DNA of 64,000 nucleotides, taken from NCBI GenBank assembly GCA_018296165.2, contig JACKQL020000003.1, forward strand, positions 620,001 through 684,000, written 5' to 3'. Both the position numbers and the translations under genes were made by a program. This DNA is from Termitomyces sp. T153 (taxonomy: Eukaryota > Basidiomycota > Agaricomycetes > Agaricales > Lyophyllaceae). The notes under the pieces are model-generated. The model ran no database searches and was not told the DNA's origin. It saw only the letters and a list, made by a program, of their open reading frames with translations. Below are positions 45,281 to 56,579 of this stretch, in pieces (within the stretch, counting starts at the first letter, position 1; every line of letters begins with the position of its first letter).

Positions 45281-45978
45281 GAATGAGTGGTTGGTGGTTT
45301 TGGATTTATTTGTTTATACTTGTACTTCTCATTTCTGAGTATCATCTTAAATAGAAATTAAGCATATGTTGCATCATGTTCAACAAGCTTGGGTAAAGCA
45401 TTAGAAACACATTCATATCCAGCAGAGGTGTGATATCATATAGCCCTGTTTGGAATTACGGTCTGTCACTTACAGAACACTGTGTATATTTTGCTCTCAA
45501 ATAAATAAATTTTTTTCATGCCCATGTCAGATACCGCAAAATATGTAGTCTGTGTGCAATTGGTATTGCGAGATCACTAGACGCTCATCCTCACTCATAC
45601 ATAATCTTATCTATGATTATACTTATCACTCATCATGTTCCCATGATGGCTTATGTAAGTACCAAACACCAGCCCAGTCGGACTTTGGCTTTTTGAAACA
45701 ACCCATGAGCTCTGGTTTCACCCAAGCTCTGTCCCTTCCCCACAAGTTCTGGGTTCACCCAAGCTTGTTCCCTTTCCCTTGAGTTTTGGGTTCACCCAAG
45801 CTCTATCACTCCCTCTTCCAAGCTCTGATCATCCTCCCCATATACTAGTGTTCTGGAATTTTATCCACCTCATTATAATCATCTTTCTGAGGCAAGGCTT
45901 GGTACTTGCCCAGACCTCTCTATAATTGCATTTTTTGTAACATTTTTATCTGAGTCCCACCAACTATAGACAGAAACA
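45281..45978. repeat. Repeat segment before the 45,979 cargo gene
   Basis: Contains a partial copy of the arm sequence (TCTGTCACTTACAGAAC, CTCAAATAAATAAAT, then GGGTTCACCCAAGCTC boxes at about 45,715-45,830). No gene. Confidence 0.6.
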
Positions 45979-48705
45979 ATGAATAGAGAGTAAGTTTTGC
46001 AACTCGATATACTGCTGAGCATTGTTAACACCAACTTTATAGATTGGATAAAAGTTCTAGAAACATCGTCGTTTACCAGGGTGATTTATACTATTTGCCA
46101 AACTGCAGTTGCTCAATTTCTCTCCCACCTCAAGATCCCAAAATTGGAACGGAGTATAGCATATTTCAAAGCGAGATTTCTCGTACAGACGATTTTACTG
46201 AGCCTTTCTGGTGGACAGAGGCATATGGATGGCTTGCATTTGTCTCCTGTAAACCTTCATATGCTGGTCCTCTTTTCAAACAACTTGCCAAAGTTCCAAG
46301 CTTGGAACGTGCTAAAGATGGGCAAGACCAGTTTGTTCTACCTTCAGAAATTAAGGATTCCTGGGTCAAGTTAGATTGGTGGCTGAATTGTGTGACAACT
46401 ATCCTAGCCAAGAACTTCAAGGCTTTGGTAGTTTGCCCCTTCTCTCCCTGGTCTATGGGCTATGTTGATGGACGCTACAGCTATGGGCATACTTTGTCTC
46501 AAATCTATAAGGCTAGAGACTGGTTTCCAATTTGGATGGGATTGCTGTCCTATCTCATTGCTAAAGCCAAGTCAGCCAACACAACTGATACCGATGTATA
46601 TTGGCAAGTTGCACTTTGCAATAATGGTTTCCCAATCAAAACAGTAGACATGCTTCAGGCTTTGACAGTTTGTGACTTCTCCCCAAACACCAAACATGCT
46701 GGCATATTCCTTGATATAACCAGTAAAGACACAAGGCAACCAGCTATAGAGTGGTTTCTCAAGTACAACATTCCAGTCTGGTATTGATAGGGTTCTAAAG
46801 AGGTGGCCATCTCTTTCCTCACTTATTTGGCACCCACTGCAAGCCAGATGCAGTGTACAGTGCTGGCTTTGACCAATCCTGTGCACGAGACACACACACT
46901 GAGCAAACAACTCCACCCATCCATGCAGACGACAAAACGGCCTGAGTATGAAGCTTTTCTTTCTGCTCGAGACAAGCATAATGCTCGATGTCTCTTGTCT
47001 GAGACTCCTGCTGCTTGACAGACCCGTTTGAACAGAGAGCAATGGCCACCAACAGTCAGTGCTCAAGTCTTTGAATGGTCTCATAGCAAGGAGGACAAAA
47101 ATGTGTGGTGCCACATTCAAGTGCACAAGGCAGATAGAGCAGATACACTCGGACAATATAATGAGGCACAGAAGCACTACGATTCATTCTCAAATGAGTG
47201 GGATTGCTGTGAGGAATTTGGTCCTAGCGATTGTGATTATGAGGCCGAGTTTGAGAAATTTTACGCTTTCCCAGAAGAATCAACCAATTCCTGCAATCCA
47301 CTCGAGCCTCCATATAATAATACTAAGGTCCCAAGGGTTCTCAGTCCTTCAGATCAGCCAGCGCATCTTTTGGAATCCAAACACCTCAACGTGCCCCACA
47401 TTCATCCCCTCCAGCATGCTGTTGTTCTTTCAGAGCCAGTGGTGCCAGAATTGCCAGTGTCGCCTGAATTGTCATCGGAGCCCATACCCATTCTGTTATC
47501 ATTGTCAGACTCCAGGTCAATTGACATCTTGCAACAGGAAATTTTGGAAATTCTCATCTTACACTATGGTTTTACTCCATCTCTTCCTCTTCCATCCTCA
47601 CACCCCTCGCTGGCAAGCGCGGCAGAAGCCAGTCAACTTGTTTGTTGGCTAGGTTTGGGATTGGTTGAGTGCCAGCCTCACATTATGGCAGTTCCATGTG
47701 CAGCTCTGGCAAGGTCTTACTTGGAAGGCATTATCACAGGACAAAAACCCAAGGATGATGAGTGCAATTTCAACATTCGAAGCCGTGTCTCTCTGTCAAT
47801 GTCTGAGCAGTCCAAATACTTACGCATCGTCGTCAATGATGACAATTAGTCTCAATTACTGTACATGTTTGACTTTGGGGACAAATCTGAAACGCCATGG
47901 AAGCTGACATTGACTACTGTGGCGGATGCATTGATGGTGTGTCGCCTTGATTCTCGGCTTTGTGAGTCAGATGTTGCCGAGTATCTCTTCCAGCATGGAA
48001 TCCCATTTCAAACTTGTCTTCCTCTTGAACTTGCTTCTAGAGCACCACGCCAATCCCTGCCACCTTGTGTCCTACCTACGCAATTGTCTGATTTGTTGTT
48101 TGGGATGGAGGATTACAATTCTTATCTGAGGCAATGGGAGTCCCTTTTGAATCAACCTCGTGCGTGCGCTGCATTGATGCGAGGGGGTTTTATTTGGCAA
48201 TTGAGTGCGTCTGTCATTAGTTTTTCAACAGTCCTTCAAGGTCCTATGGGTTGGTCATTGGTCCCAAACACAATGCTCAGAGTTCGCGACCCAAAAACCA
48301 ATAGAAGATTCATTGATGACACTTTGACTGAATTGGAGTTCAACCTTATTTCTGGTGTGTATGTATGTTACACCAGTGAGATTTTCCTTCTGTTATCGAA
48401 TTTCTGGTTCTCACTTTCTTTTAGGATTTGGTCATCAAATGGTGCTCCATTCCTGGTTTCCCACAATGAAGACCTCTGAAGCTAGTGGGGAAGAATATGG
48501 ATGCTGGAATGGAAATTGCGAGCATACCCTCTCTAGACGACTGGCTGAGATCACAAATACTAGTTTTCAAACAAATTCTCAAGGGCCCATCAGCTCAAAG
48601 AAATGGCACAATCTCTTATGTGGCAACAAAGAGATTCATTGTATTAAAGACACTATGGAGTCATGGTCCCAATCATTCATCGAACAGTACTTATCAAAGT
48701 CATGA
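45979..48705 (+). pseudogene. Large transposon-linked hypothetical protein, four in-frame stops
   Basis: Starts MNRE, with an intron to 46,043, then LDKSSRNIVVYQGDLYYLPN. Conserved-looking blocks are EPFWWTEAYGWLAFVSCKPS, YAGPLFKQLAKVPSLERAKD, WWLNCVTTILAKNFKALVVC, YGHTLSQIYKARDWFPIWMG and CDFSPNTKHAGIFLDITSKD, ending the first part with WFLKYNIPVWY. This is a cargo protein often found beside Tnp2 transposases in Agaricomycetes; function unknown. The frame continues through TGA-TAG (46,785-46,790), TGA (47,016-47,018) and TAG (47,847-47,849). It then runs to an intron near 48,354-48,423 and a C-terminal part EYGCWNGNCEHTLSRRLAEI. All four stops are explained by C-to-T or G-to-A changes (CGA, TGG, CGA, CAG). 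Confidence 0.72.
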
Positions 48706-48899
48706 AAGTCACATCTCGAGGGTATCAGATTCCTACTATTGTTACATGTATATATAAAGCATATGCGAACCTGTATTTTATATTCTAATCCATTTATATC
48801 TGTCAAGGGAAACAGAACGTTAAGTTTTTGGGGATATAGAGTCGACCCTGATGTGCTCTGCCTACAAAACTAGTGGTTTCCAAATCAACTCACATGAAA
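48706..48899. other. Short AT-rich spacer
   Basis: AT-rich sequence after the previous cargo gene; nothing recognised. Confidence 0.3.
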
Positions 48900-49400
48900 G
48901 AGATTGATGAAAGGCCCATACATACCAACGCATGGCAAAGTTGGCAAGAGTGTTATCCATAGCTTGGATGTTTACGAATTCTTTTTCTTTCCCTTTTTTC
49001 AAGAAGAAAATGTTGCCTTGCCAGCTCCCTGCTGCCCATGGCAAAATTTGATGGTTAACTGGTAAGTTCACATGGTTCTTGAAAAACAGATGGAACTGAG
49101 CTATTCCGTGGTCACCTGTGATGGTGACGAGGGCATGGTGGATATGGGGTTGGACTTTGTGGTTGGTGAGGATAAACTCGAGGTGTGGTCACCTCCTGCA
49201 ATAATTGGTTTGACATTGAACTCTCTTGGTGATAGGTTGTATATGCGACACACTATAATAACGCCCACTGAGAAGCATTGTATAGTCCTACCCTGGGTCA
49301 ACATCATACAATCTATCATGAATAAGAAAGCCACTCACATGTGTGGTAGGGGTGAATGGTTCCAAAGTATTGACCATTGTGATGATTAATATGCAGTAGC
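48900..49400 (-). CDS. Transposon-linked hypothetical gene fragment
   Basis: On the minus strand a segment RIYNLSPREFNVKPIIAGGD (about 49,190-49,260) is followed, after a possible intron (GTGACCACGG...CTTACCAG, about 49,062-49,125), by HQILPWAAGSWQGNIFFLKK, then NIQAMDNTLANFAMRWYV. The pattern W-x-GNIxxxK resembles short cargo proteins of basidiomycete transposons. Start and end are not defined. Confidence 0.3.
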
Positions 49401-49656
49401 GATGAGCGTGTTGCAGGTTTGACAAGGAAACAAGCGATATTTCCGTCTGAGAGAGTAAGTGAGCAGATTTTTATGTGGTCATGTCCTTTGTTTTCATTTT
49501 GTCCTTTGTGGTCATTTTGACAAAGGAGCGGACTTTAAAATTTCTAACATATGTTTTCTTTGAAATTCAACCTTTCAGCCTTTGTTCCATATCAGTTCCC
49601 CATTATCATCCTCACCACCTGTGGAAGTCAGGCAATACCTACATAGTCCAGATACA
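49401..49656. other. Spacer before the coiled-coil cargo gene
   Basis: AT-rich, no repeat or ORF of note; presumed promoter of the following gene. Confidence 0.3.
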
Positions 49657-52600
49657 ATGAATGGTGACTTTGAGGTATGTGAAGTCCCATATTGTTTCTT
49701 TGTAATTTCTGACATTGCATTGTTTTCTAGGCTATCATCACCATTGGAAACGACCCAGTGCATCACAAACCTTTGAATAGACAAGGAGCAACTATGATGT
49801 CTGTAGAAACCCAAGAGGAAGCTCTGTTCCATAAACATTCCCTGTTACCCAAACATATTATAACAACAGTCAACAAGCAAAACAAAGAAGGGGTTGGTCA
49901 TGTCAATGATGCTCCTTCCAAGAAATGTCAATGAGGAAATGAAGAATTAACCAGCTGCCATGAACTAGTTCTATATACAGTAGATCACTTGTTCATCCAG
50001 CCATCCTTGTTTGACTTGTCTCTTGTAGGGCTTGGACAAGAACTCAAGTCAAGATGACAATGACACTGCTTCACTGAAGCTCCAGATTCTCTCTCTGGAG
50101 CAGTGGGTGAGCTCTGTGCAAGTCATTGAAGAATCCATACTGATCGACTTGCTAGCTTGCCAAGAAGATAGCTGAATTGAATGAAACACAGAAATGTCTT
50201 GCCAATGTATGTCATTCTCACATAAATTTGTCAGAATACCCATGACACCATCCACACCTATATCAAAAGTACCAACACCGAACTTGAGCACACCCTCAAC
50301 ACTCAATGCTCAGACTTGCAATGCAAGATGATAGAATTGGAAGACAGTGCAGAACAAGTTGCGTGGCTTCAAGCTTACGCTGATTGTCACCATCACAATG
50401 AGATTGCCAAGAAGAAAAACATTAGATTTCACATGCAAAGAGCCCTAGTAGCAATGACTATTCTGGCACAGACTTTCACCGCCGAGTGCAACTCTTCTTC
50501 AAAGCAACTAACCATCCTTCAAGCCAAGCAGCAACGCCAAAGAAATGCTGAAGCAGCATTGTTAGAGGAATATCAGGTGGGTTGTAATACTCATGCTTCT
50601 ACCCTTTTAAAAATATATCAAGTCTCTTTAGGACCAGATGGAAAGCAGCAAGCAACAGCTACTACTATTGCAAGGAGAGTGCAATAGGCTTCGATTGGAT
50701 TTGAAACAAATCAAGGGCAATCTCAACAACACTACAAATAATAAAGAGATTCTTGTTGCTACCGTTGGACATCTGAAGATTCAATTGTTGACTCTCCAGG
50801 AAACTTATCAAAATACCTTGGAACAACTGGGGTCAGTCAAAAGAGAGTGAAAGAGTCTTTGAGAGTGTATGGCTGTGGACCAGAAAAAAGTCAATGAGAA
50901 AATTGTGAGTGCTTATCAAGATCAACAAATGAATTATCATTCTAACTGCAAACAATTTCTCAGGCTGAGCTAGATGCCGCCAAAATTGTCATATCTGACT
51001 TTCAGGCGAAGTTGGAAGCCCAGTCTGAAGAGTCAACAGTGGGTCACTATTCATCACCTCCTTTCGCTCCAGTCATTCTTTGTCTGCTTTTACTCTCTGC
51101 TTACTATCCAATACTTAGGTGATGATTCAAAGACTTCAGAGTCAATTGCAGATGGCTGAGGAAGAGCAACAGATCCTGGAAATTCAAATATCTGTTAAAG
51201 AGGGGCTTCTCCAACAGAACACAGTAAGTGTTTGCCCATCGACTTCTCATCATTTTTGCTCTGACACTTTCATCAGGCTGAGTTAGCAGCGTCAAAAGAC
51301 GTACAATCAGAAATGAGCATGCAGTCTGCAAAGGCTTCTGTCAGTAACTGATTCATGTGTTTTTCTCTTCTCCGTTGATTCCTCATTGTTAGGCCACTAT
51401 TCAAGATCTTCAGAGCCAATTGACAAGTCTTCAGAACACCCATCAAAACACTCTGAGTTGACACCAGGAGGAATTATTGACTGAATGGAAGAAGGTTCAA
51501 GAGAATGCAGTAAGCCTCTGGCATACCATTTCTCATCATTCCAGTCAACTAAAACACCCTTTTTCTCAGGTTAAGCTGGCAGCTTTGGAGTCTGTAGAGT
51601 CAGATACCAGTATGTGGTCTGCAATAGAGGCATCAGTTGGTCACTTCCTGCTTTCTTTTGTTCTTACTTATTTTTCAATGTTAGGTGCTTGAGGATCAAT
51701 TGTCAGCTCTTCAAGAGGCACACCAAGCTACACAAATCGAACGAGATAATCTTCAAGTTCAATGTGATCAAGCACTGAAACAGATGCAAGAGGCACGTTT
51801 ACAACTTGATCAAGCGCAAAAGTTGATTGGCAAGCTCAGAGTTGTATGTCTTTCATTTTTTTTCACTTCCTCAGGTTTCCATTACCTTTGTTGCAGGAAA
51901 AGAGTACTCATGAAGATGCTGTGACCAAGCTTAAACAGAGGATTTCTGCTTTGGATGCTTTGGAAGGGAAGGTATCTGCACATCCAGCACAATCAAATGA
52001 AACAACACAAGCTGAGCCCTCTGCTGCCAAACATCCTTCAGATGAGGATGTTGTACTCAATGTTGCAGACCAAAATGGATATGAACCTGACACAGAATCT
52101 GAAGATGACAGCGACTGAATGATTATCAACATAGATGACATCCCCAGTACCACCAACTTGAGGCCTGCTTGTTACGAAGGGCAGCAACAAACCATCTCCA
52201 ACTTTGCTGATGGAAGACCTTATCGCACTGGAAAACAGAAAGAAAATTTGCCTGACCCATCAATGCCAGTTGACTACCAAGTAAATTCATACTATCTTCG
52301 ATTATCAAATATCTGACTTGTTCATTTCTCAAGCTGTTTGGAATGAGACCCCATTCTTTGCCATTCAGATCATGTGCATCATCTCAATCAGTTGCCTCCC
52401 ATACTTGTGGGACTGTGGGAACTTCTCTTGCCAATGATTCAATGCGTTCACCTCACATTTTAAGCGAGATTCCTGATGACCATCTACTGCTTCAAAACCA
52501 AATGATTTGCTTGAGTCCTGCTTGGCAAGCACAGCAATCACAGACCTCTCGGAAGTTTTCAACACTGTCCCACGTGTCGCCCAATCCTTGTTCTGAGAGT

Positions 52601-53840
52601 GTTCACTTGCCACCTACGATTGTGACTCCTTTGAAAAAGTCCAAGCAACGCAACTGTGATGATTTCGTATGGATGGACAGGCTTCCTAGAACTGGTCAAT
52701 TGAATTACCAGCCCACTTTGTTGCCCAAGATTGATGAAGAACTGGTTCTCACCCCTTCTGCTCGCCTTCACAACTCTTTTCAATCGTCTACCACTCCTCA
52801 AATGGCAAAGAGTTCAAGACTTCGAGAGACCAGAGAGGATGGCAAGAGCACTTCTTCAAATGATGCAACTCAGCCGTCTGTCCATTTTGCTAGGAGACAC
52901 CAAGGTGGGGCTGCTAGTGATAACAATGGTGGAAGTGACGTCAAAGACAAAGAAGACAATAACAAAGACAACAAAGACAACAACAACGGTGTTGTCTATG
53001 ACAGTGATGACATCGGACCTACTCTTAGAAGACTAAAGGATGAAATCTTGGCCTTACGCAGCGATTTTGATGTAACCATGCAGCGTTTCAGTGAGCTTGA
53101 ACGTAGAAAAGCATTGGTGCAGTGGACATTCCCTTTCAAAGTACCGCAAGGCCGAGAAGTACGAACTGAACAGCACAACAATACCATGCACGTTGTCCAG
53201 AAAGAGATGTGGTCCCTCCTTGGAATGAAGAAGGATAGGAAATTCCCAAATATTGTCTCAGAAAGACCAGAGCTACTGGCTGCACCCCAGGACATGTTCT
53301 TGTACACATGACAGCCAAGTTTCAAGCTATGAGTCACCGTAAGCAAGTTAGGATGAGACAGAAACAAGTATGTGTATCCTTTCTCCATCTTTTCATTGGC
53401 TAACTAAGACATTCAAGCTATACCTTGCAAGGAGCGGTCATTGTCAAGACCAAGTTGAATATGATAATAATCTGGCTTGAAACGAGATGCTTCTCATGGT
53501 TAGATCTCTAGGAGTGGATGGCCAGAGTTCAGATGAGTCTGATGGTGGAGAATATAGAGTCAAAATTCAAACTTGGCACGATCCACACATTACCAGACTG
53601 CTTCGCTACATAGACTGAAGTCATCCTACCACTAACATCCTTGGAAATCGACTCCCTGGTAGTGCTCCTTGTATCCGTCAAATCAGCGAATGCAAAGAGA
53701 CTACATGTCTTTACAGTGACATTCCTGCGAAGCTTCCCGCAAACTTCTATGACAAGGTGTGGTTCAAGACTCTGGTTCCTGGATTGCAAACCAAGTTGGA
53801 CCCTCACCCAGTCCTTAACTTACCTCACTTGCAGAACTAG
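49657..53840 (+). pseudogene. Coiled-coil cargo protein with repeated exon modules
   Basis: Probable start MNGDFE at 49,657, then an intron and ITIGNDPVHHKPLNRQGATM. From 50,040 to 52,080 nearly everything is predicted coiled coil: KQLTILQAKQQRQRNAEAAL, SSKQQLLLLQGECNRLRLDL, LQSQLQMAEEEQQILEIQIS, LEDQLSALQEAHQATQIERD. The exons are short and separated by introns at about 51,038-51,119, 51,223-51,277, 51,340-51,392, 51,510-51,570, 51,637-51,684 and 51,845-51,897. After an acidic NGYEPDTESEDDSD and a stop (52,116-52,118), a Ser/Pro-rich part, an Asp/Asn/Lys repeat (52,935-52,990), and SDDIGPTLRRLKDEILALRS follow. The final segment (53,486-53,837) has DESDGGEYRVKIQTW and INFYD-like ANFYDKVWFKTLVPGL, a tail seen in many Tnp2-element cargo proteins. 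Several in-frame stops. Confidence 0.6.
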
Positions 53841-53865
53841 TTGATATGATTGATACATGTAGTCC

Positions 53866-54377
53866 GGCAGATGATAGTAGTCTTGTTTGCACTTACTGTC
53901 TGTCAGTTACATAACTCATTACTATTATAGTTTGGCTCTCAAATAAATCAATCTTATTCACATTTATACTATTATAGTTTGGCTCTCAAATAAATCAATC
54001 TTGTTCACATTTATCATTTCTGATACTCGACCATTGTCCTTACAAAAATGTAGTCTTTGTCACTTGATGCGCTCATATATAATCTTAATAATCTTATCTA
54101 TGGTTCTACTTATTGCTGATCATGTTCTCATGATGGGTTATGTAAGAATCAAACACCAGTCAAGTCAGACTTTGACTTGTTGAAAACAACCATGAGCTCT
54201 GGGTTCACCCAAGCTCTGTCCCTCCCTCACAAGTTCTGGGTTCACCCAAGCTCGTTGAATTCTGTATCACTTCTGAGTTCATCCAAACTCTACCACTTCC
54301 TCTGAAGTTCTGGGTCCAACCCAAACTCGCTCACTTGGTTCTATTTTTCTATTTTCTCTGAGCTCACAATCAACACA
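53866..54377. repeat. Partial direct copy of the right-arm inner half
   Basis: Repeats the start of the right arm (compare 54,436-54,860). Shared sequence includes ATACATGTAGTCCGGC, TACTGTCTGTCAGTTACA, CTCAAATAAATCAAT (with one internal duplication at 53,930-54,005) and the GGGTTCACCCAAGCTC boxes at 54,195-54,260. It shows local tandem duplication at the inner edge of the arm. Confidence 0.7.
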
Positions 54378-56277
54378 CTCACTCATTTTGATCTAGTCTC
54401 TTTATGTTGATCAGATCTAAATAACTTGCAGTGCCAAGTCTAGATACATGTAGTCCGGCGGATAATAATAGTCTTGCTTACACTTACTGTCTGTCAGTTA
54501 CAGATGTCATTTACTATTATAGTTTGGCTCTCAAATGAATCAATTCTGTTTACATATATCATATCTGCAAAATGTAGTCTTTGTCACTCGACGCGCTCAT
54601 ATATAATCTTAATGATCTTATCTATGATTCTGCTTATTGCTGATTGCATTCCCATGATGGGTTATGTAAGAATCAAACACCAGTCAAGTCAGACTTTGAC
54701 TTGTTGAAAACAACCATGAGCTCTGGGTTCACCCAAGCTCTGTCCCTCCCTCATGAGTTCTGGGTTCACCCAAGCTCGTTGAATTCTGTATCACTTCTGA
54801 GTTCATCCAAACTCTACCACTGCCTGTGAAGTTTGGGGTCCAACCCAAACTTGTGATCACCTGGTTTTAGTTCTTGGCTCAACTCAAACTCCTGTTGTGC
54901 TGAGTGATCTTAAGGATCTCTCTATGGCATAGCCTTGATGGACTAAGGCGTCTGTATCACCATGATGCTACCTCAAAGATCTATTTTTTCCAATATATTG
55001 CTCACAGATCACACCCACTCACTCAACGCTCATCATGTTTTCCATGGGTGAATTACATAATCATCAAACTCCATTAAAGTAGGACTGGAGTTGAACTTGG
55101 TTCCCCCAAGCTCTATCCTTCCCTCACAAGTTCTGGATACATCCAAACTCACTCACACTCCCTCTCAAGTTTTGGGTTTGGGAACCCCAACTCTCAAATT
55201 TCCTCCTTTGCCGAGTGACTTTCAAGGCATGGGGCTTGATGTACACCTGTAAGGTGCCTTGGGAACAAGACAGTCTCTTCTGTGTGTTGAATACCACCAT
55301 TAATGAGCTCTGGGTTCACCCAAGCTTTATCCCTTACTCATGACATCTGAGTTCACCCAAACTCACTCACTCTTATGATTGTCTGAGCTCTGAAGTAATA
55401 TTCCAAGTTCTAATTCTTCAGAAGACCCCATTGCTCTGTCATATTTAAGGCATCTGGTTCCTCAACCGTCTCCTTCACTCGAACCACCATCTCTGACAAG
55501 TAAGTTGTTCTATTTCCTTCTTTTGACTTACTTAACACTTCTCTAGCATTGTCTACACCGTCAATATGCCAAGGCACACCAAGTCCTTCAAGATCCCGAT
55601 GTGCCACCCTGTCCTTCACCCAAGCAAGTCTCGACTCAAAGGGTACCCCATCCTCGAGCTGGAGAAGAGCCAATGGATTTGCGTATGGTCTTTTGCTTTG
55701 AGTATCTTTCGATTCAATTCTAGGCCTCTATCCAGCACAACACCAATGTGTGCATTTGATCTGCCAACAATGTTCACGCTGCAAAGTTTGTGGCTCATTT
55801 GTGGAAGAAGCGTCAGGGGGCGCACTTTCGAAGGGAACTCGAGGCAATGGGATATTTGTCGAATGCCTTGCCATCGGTGAGTAATGCTTTGGTCAAGTAA
55901 AGGGGGACAAATGTATTGACTGGATCAAGTGTGTCTGGGTCTCTCGGAGTGTGAAGGTGATTAGGGAGATTGATGGGGAGGAGGGGATCTATGACAAGCA
56001 TGATTGCTGGAAGGTCAGTTCTCTTTTCATTTATATTTCTTTAGTTTTCTCATATACTACAGGCTGATAAAAGGAACAAGGGAGGGAAAAACTAGTTAAT
56101 TGTATTGAACATCAACAATCATGCAATGTAATCTGTGGTGAAAGATTGTTCCTTTCATTGTTTTGCATAAGTTTATTAATCTAAGCTTTTGATTCTTTTC
56201 TGTTTCTCAATTCACCACAAGCGCAGGTCACCAAAACATTGGCAACCATTGCAGAACTCATGGTCAAGCATCTTCAC
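54378..56277. repeat. Right internal inverted arm (about 1.9 kb)
   Basis: Inverted partner of 34,424-36,343. Box array at about 54,715-54,860 and 55,100-55,380 (GAGCTCTGGGTTCACCCAAG and variants). It carries the minus-strand cargo gene copy at 55,410-56,001. The outer end joins a 26-bp stub of the element's terminal sequence. Confidence 0.85.
55410..56001 (-). CDS. Cargo hypothetical gene, right-arm copy
   Basis: Better preserved counterpart of 34,700-35,291. MLVIDPLLPINLPNHLHTPR (56,001) leads to DKYPIASSSLRKCAP. After a frame change or intron, MSHKLCSVNIVGRSNAHIGV, VLDRGLELNRKILKAKDHTQ, IHWLFSSSRMGYPLSRDLLG, and then LEDGVPFESRLAWVKDRVAH ... EQWGLLKN (stop at 55,410). Resembles a hypothetical protein of basidiomycete Tnp2 elements. 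It overlaps phases, so an intron or small lesions are present. Confidence 0.5.
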
Positions 56278-56278
56278 A

Positions 56279-56304
56279 GGAAACATGCTACATTTCCTGA
56301 AGTG
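56279..56304. repeat. Orphan stub of the element's terminal sequence
   Basis: Reads AGGAAACATGCTACATTTCC then TGAAGTG. This equals the last 26 bases of the giant element (61,981-62,006) in the same orientation. It abuts the outer end of the right internal arm, and no partner is present at the left arm. It suggests that the arm once ended in a functional terminus. Confidence 0.8.
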
Positions 56305-56579
56305 TGTGTGCCACCTCCATTCATCGCTTCACTTGAAGTTAGATCTTCTGTTACCCTGATATCTACAGTCGCTGGCTGGCTTGTAGCACATCCAACACTC
56401 TTTCGGAACTGAAAATGTCAGTGAACATGTCCTCTTCCTTGTTGTACATGACACTGACCTCGCCAACATTTGAGCCCAGCCAAAAGCACTGCATCTTTGT
56501 CAACTACAAGCAAAAGTGAACTTTCTCCTCTGGATTCCTTCAGCCTTGTCAACGCTGTACATGATCTCAGCTAGGTCAT
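56305..56579. other. Spacer
   Basis: No repeat or gene recognised; contains weak open frames only. Confidence 0.25.
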
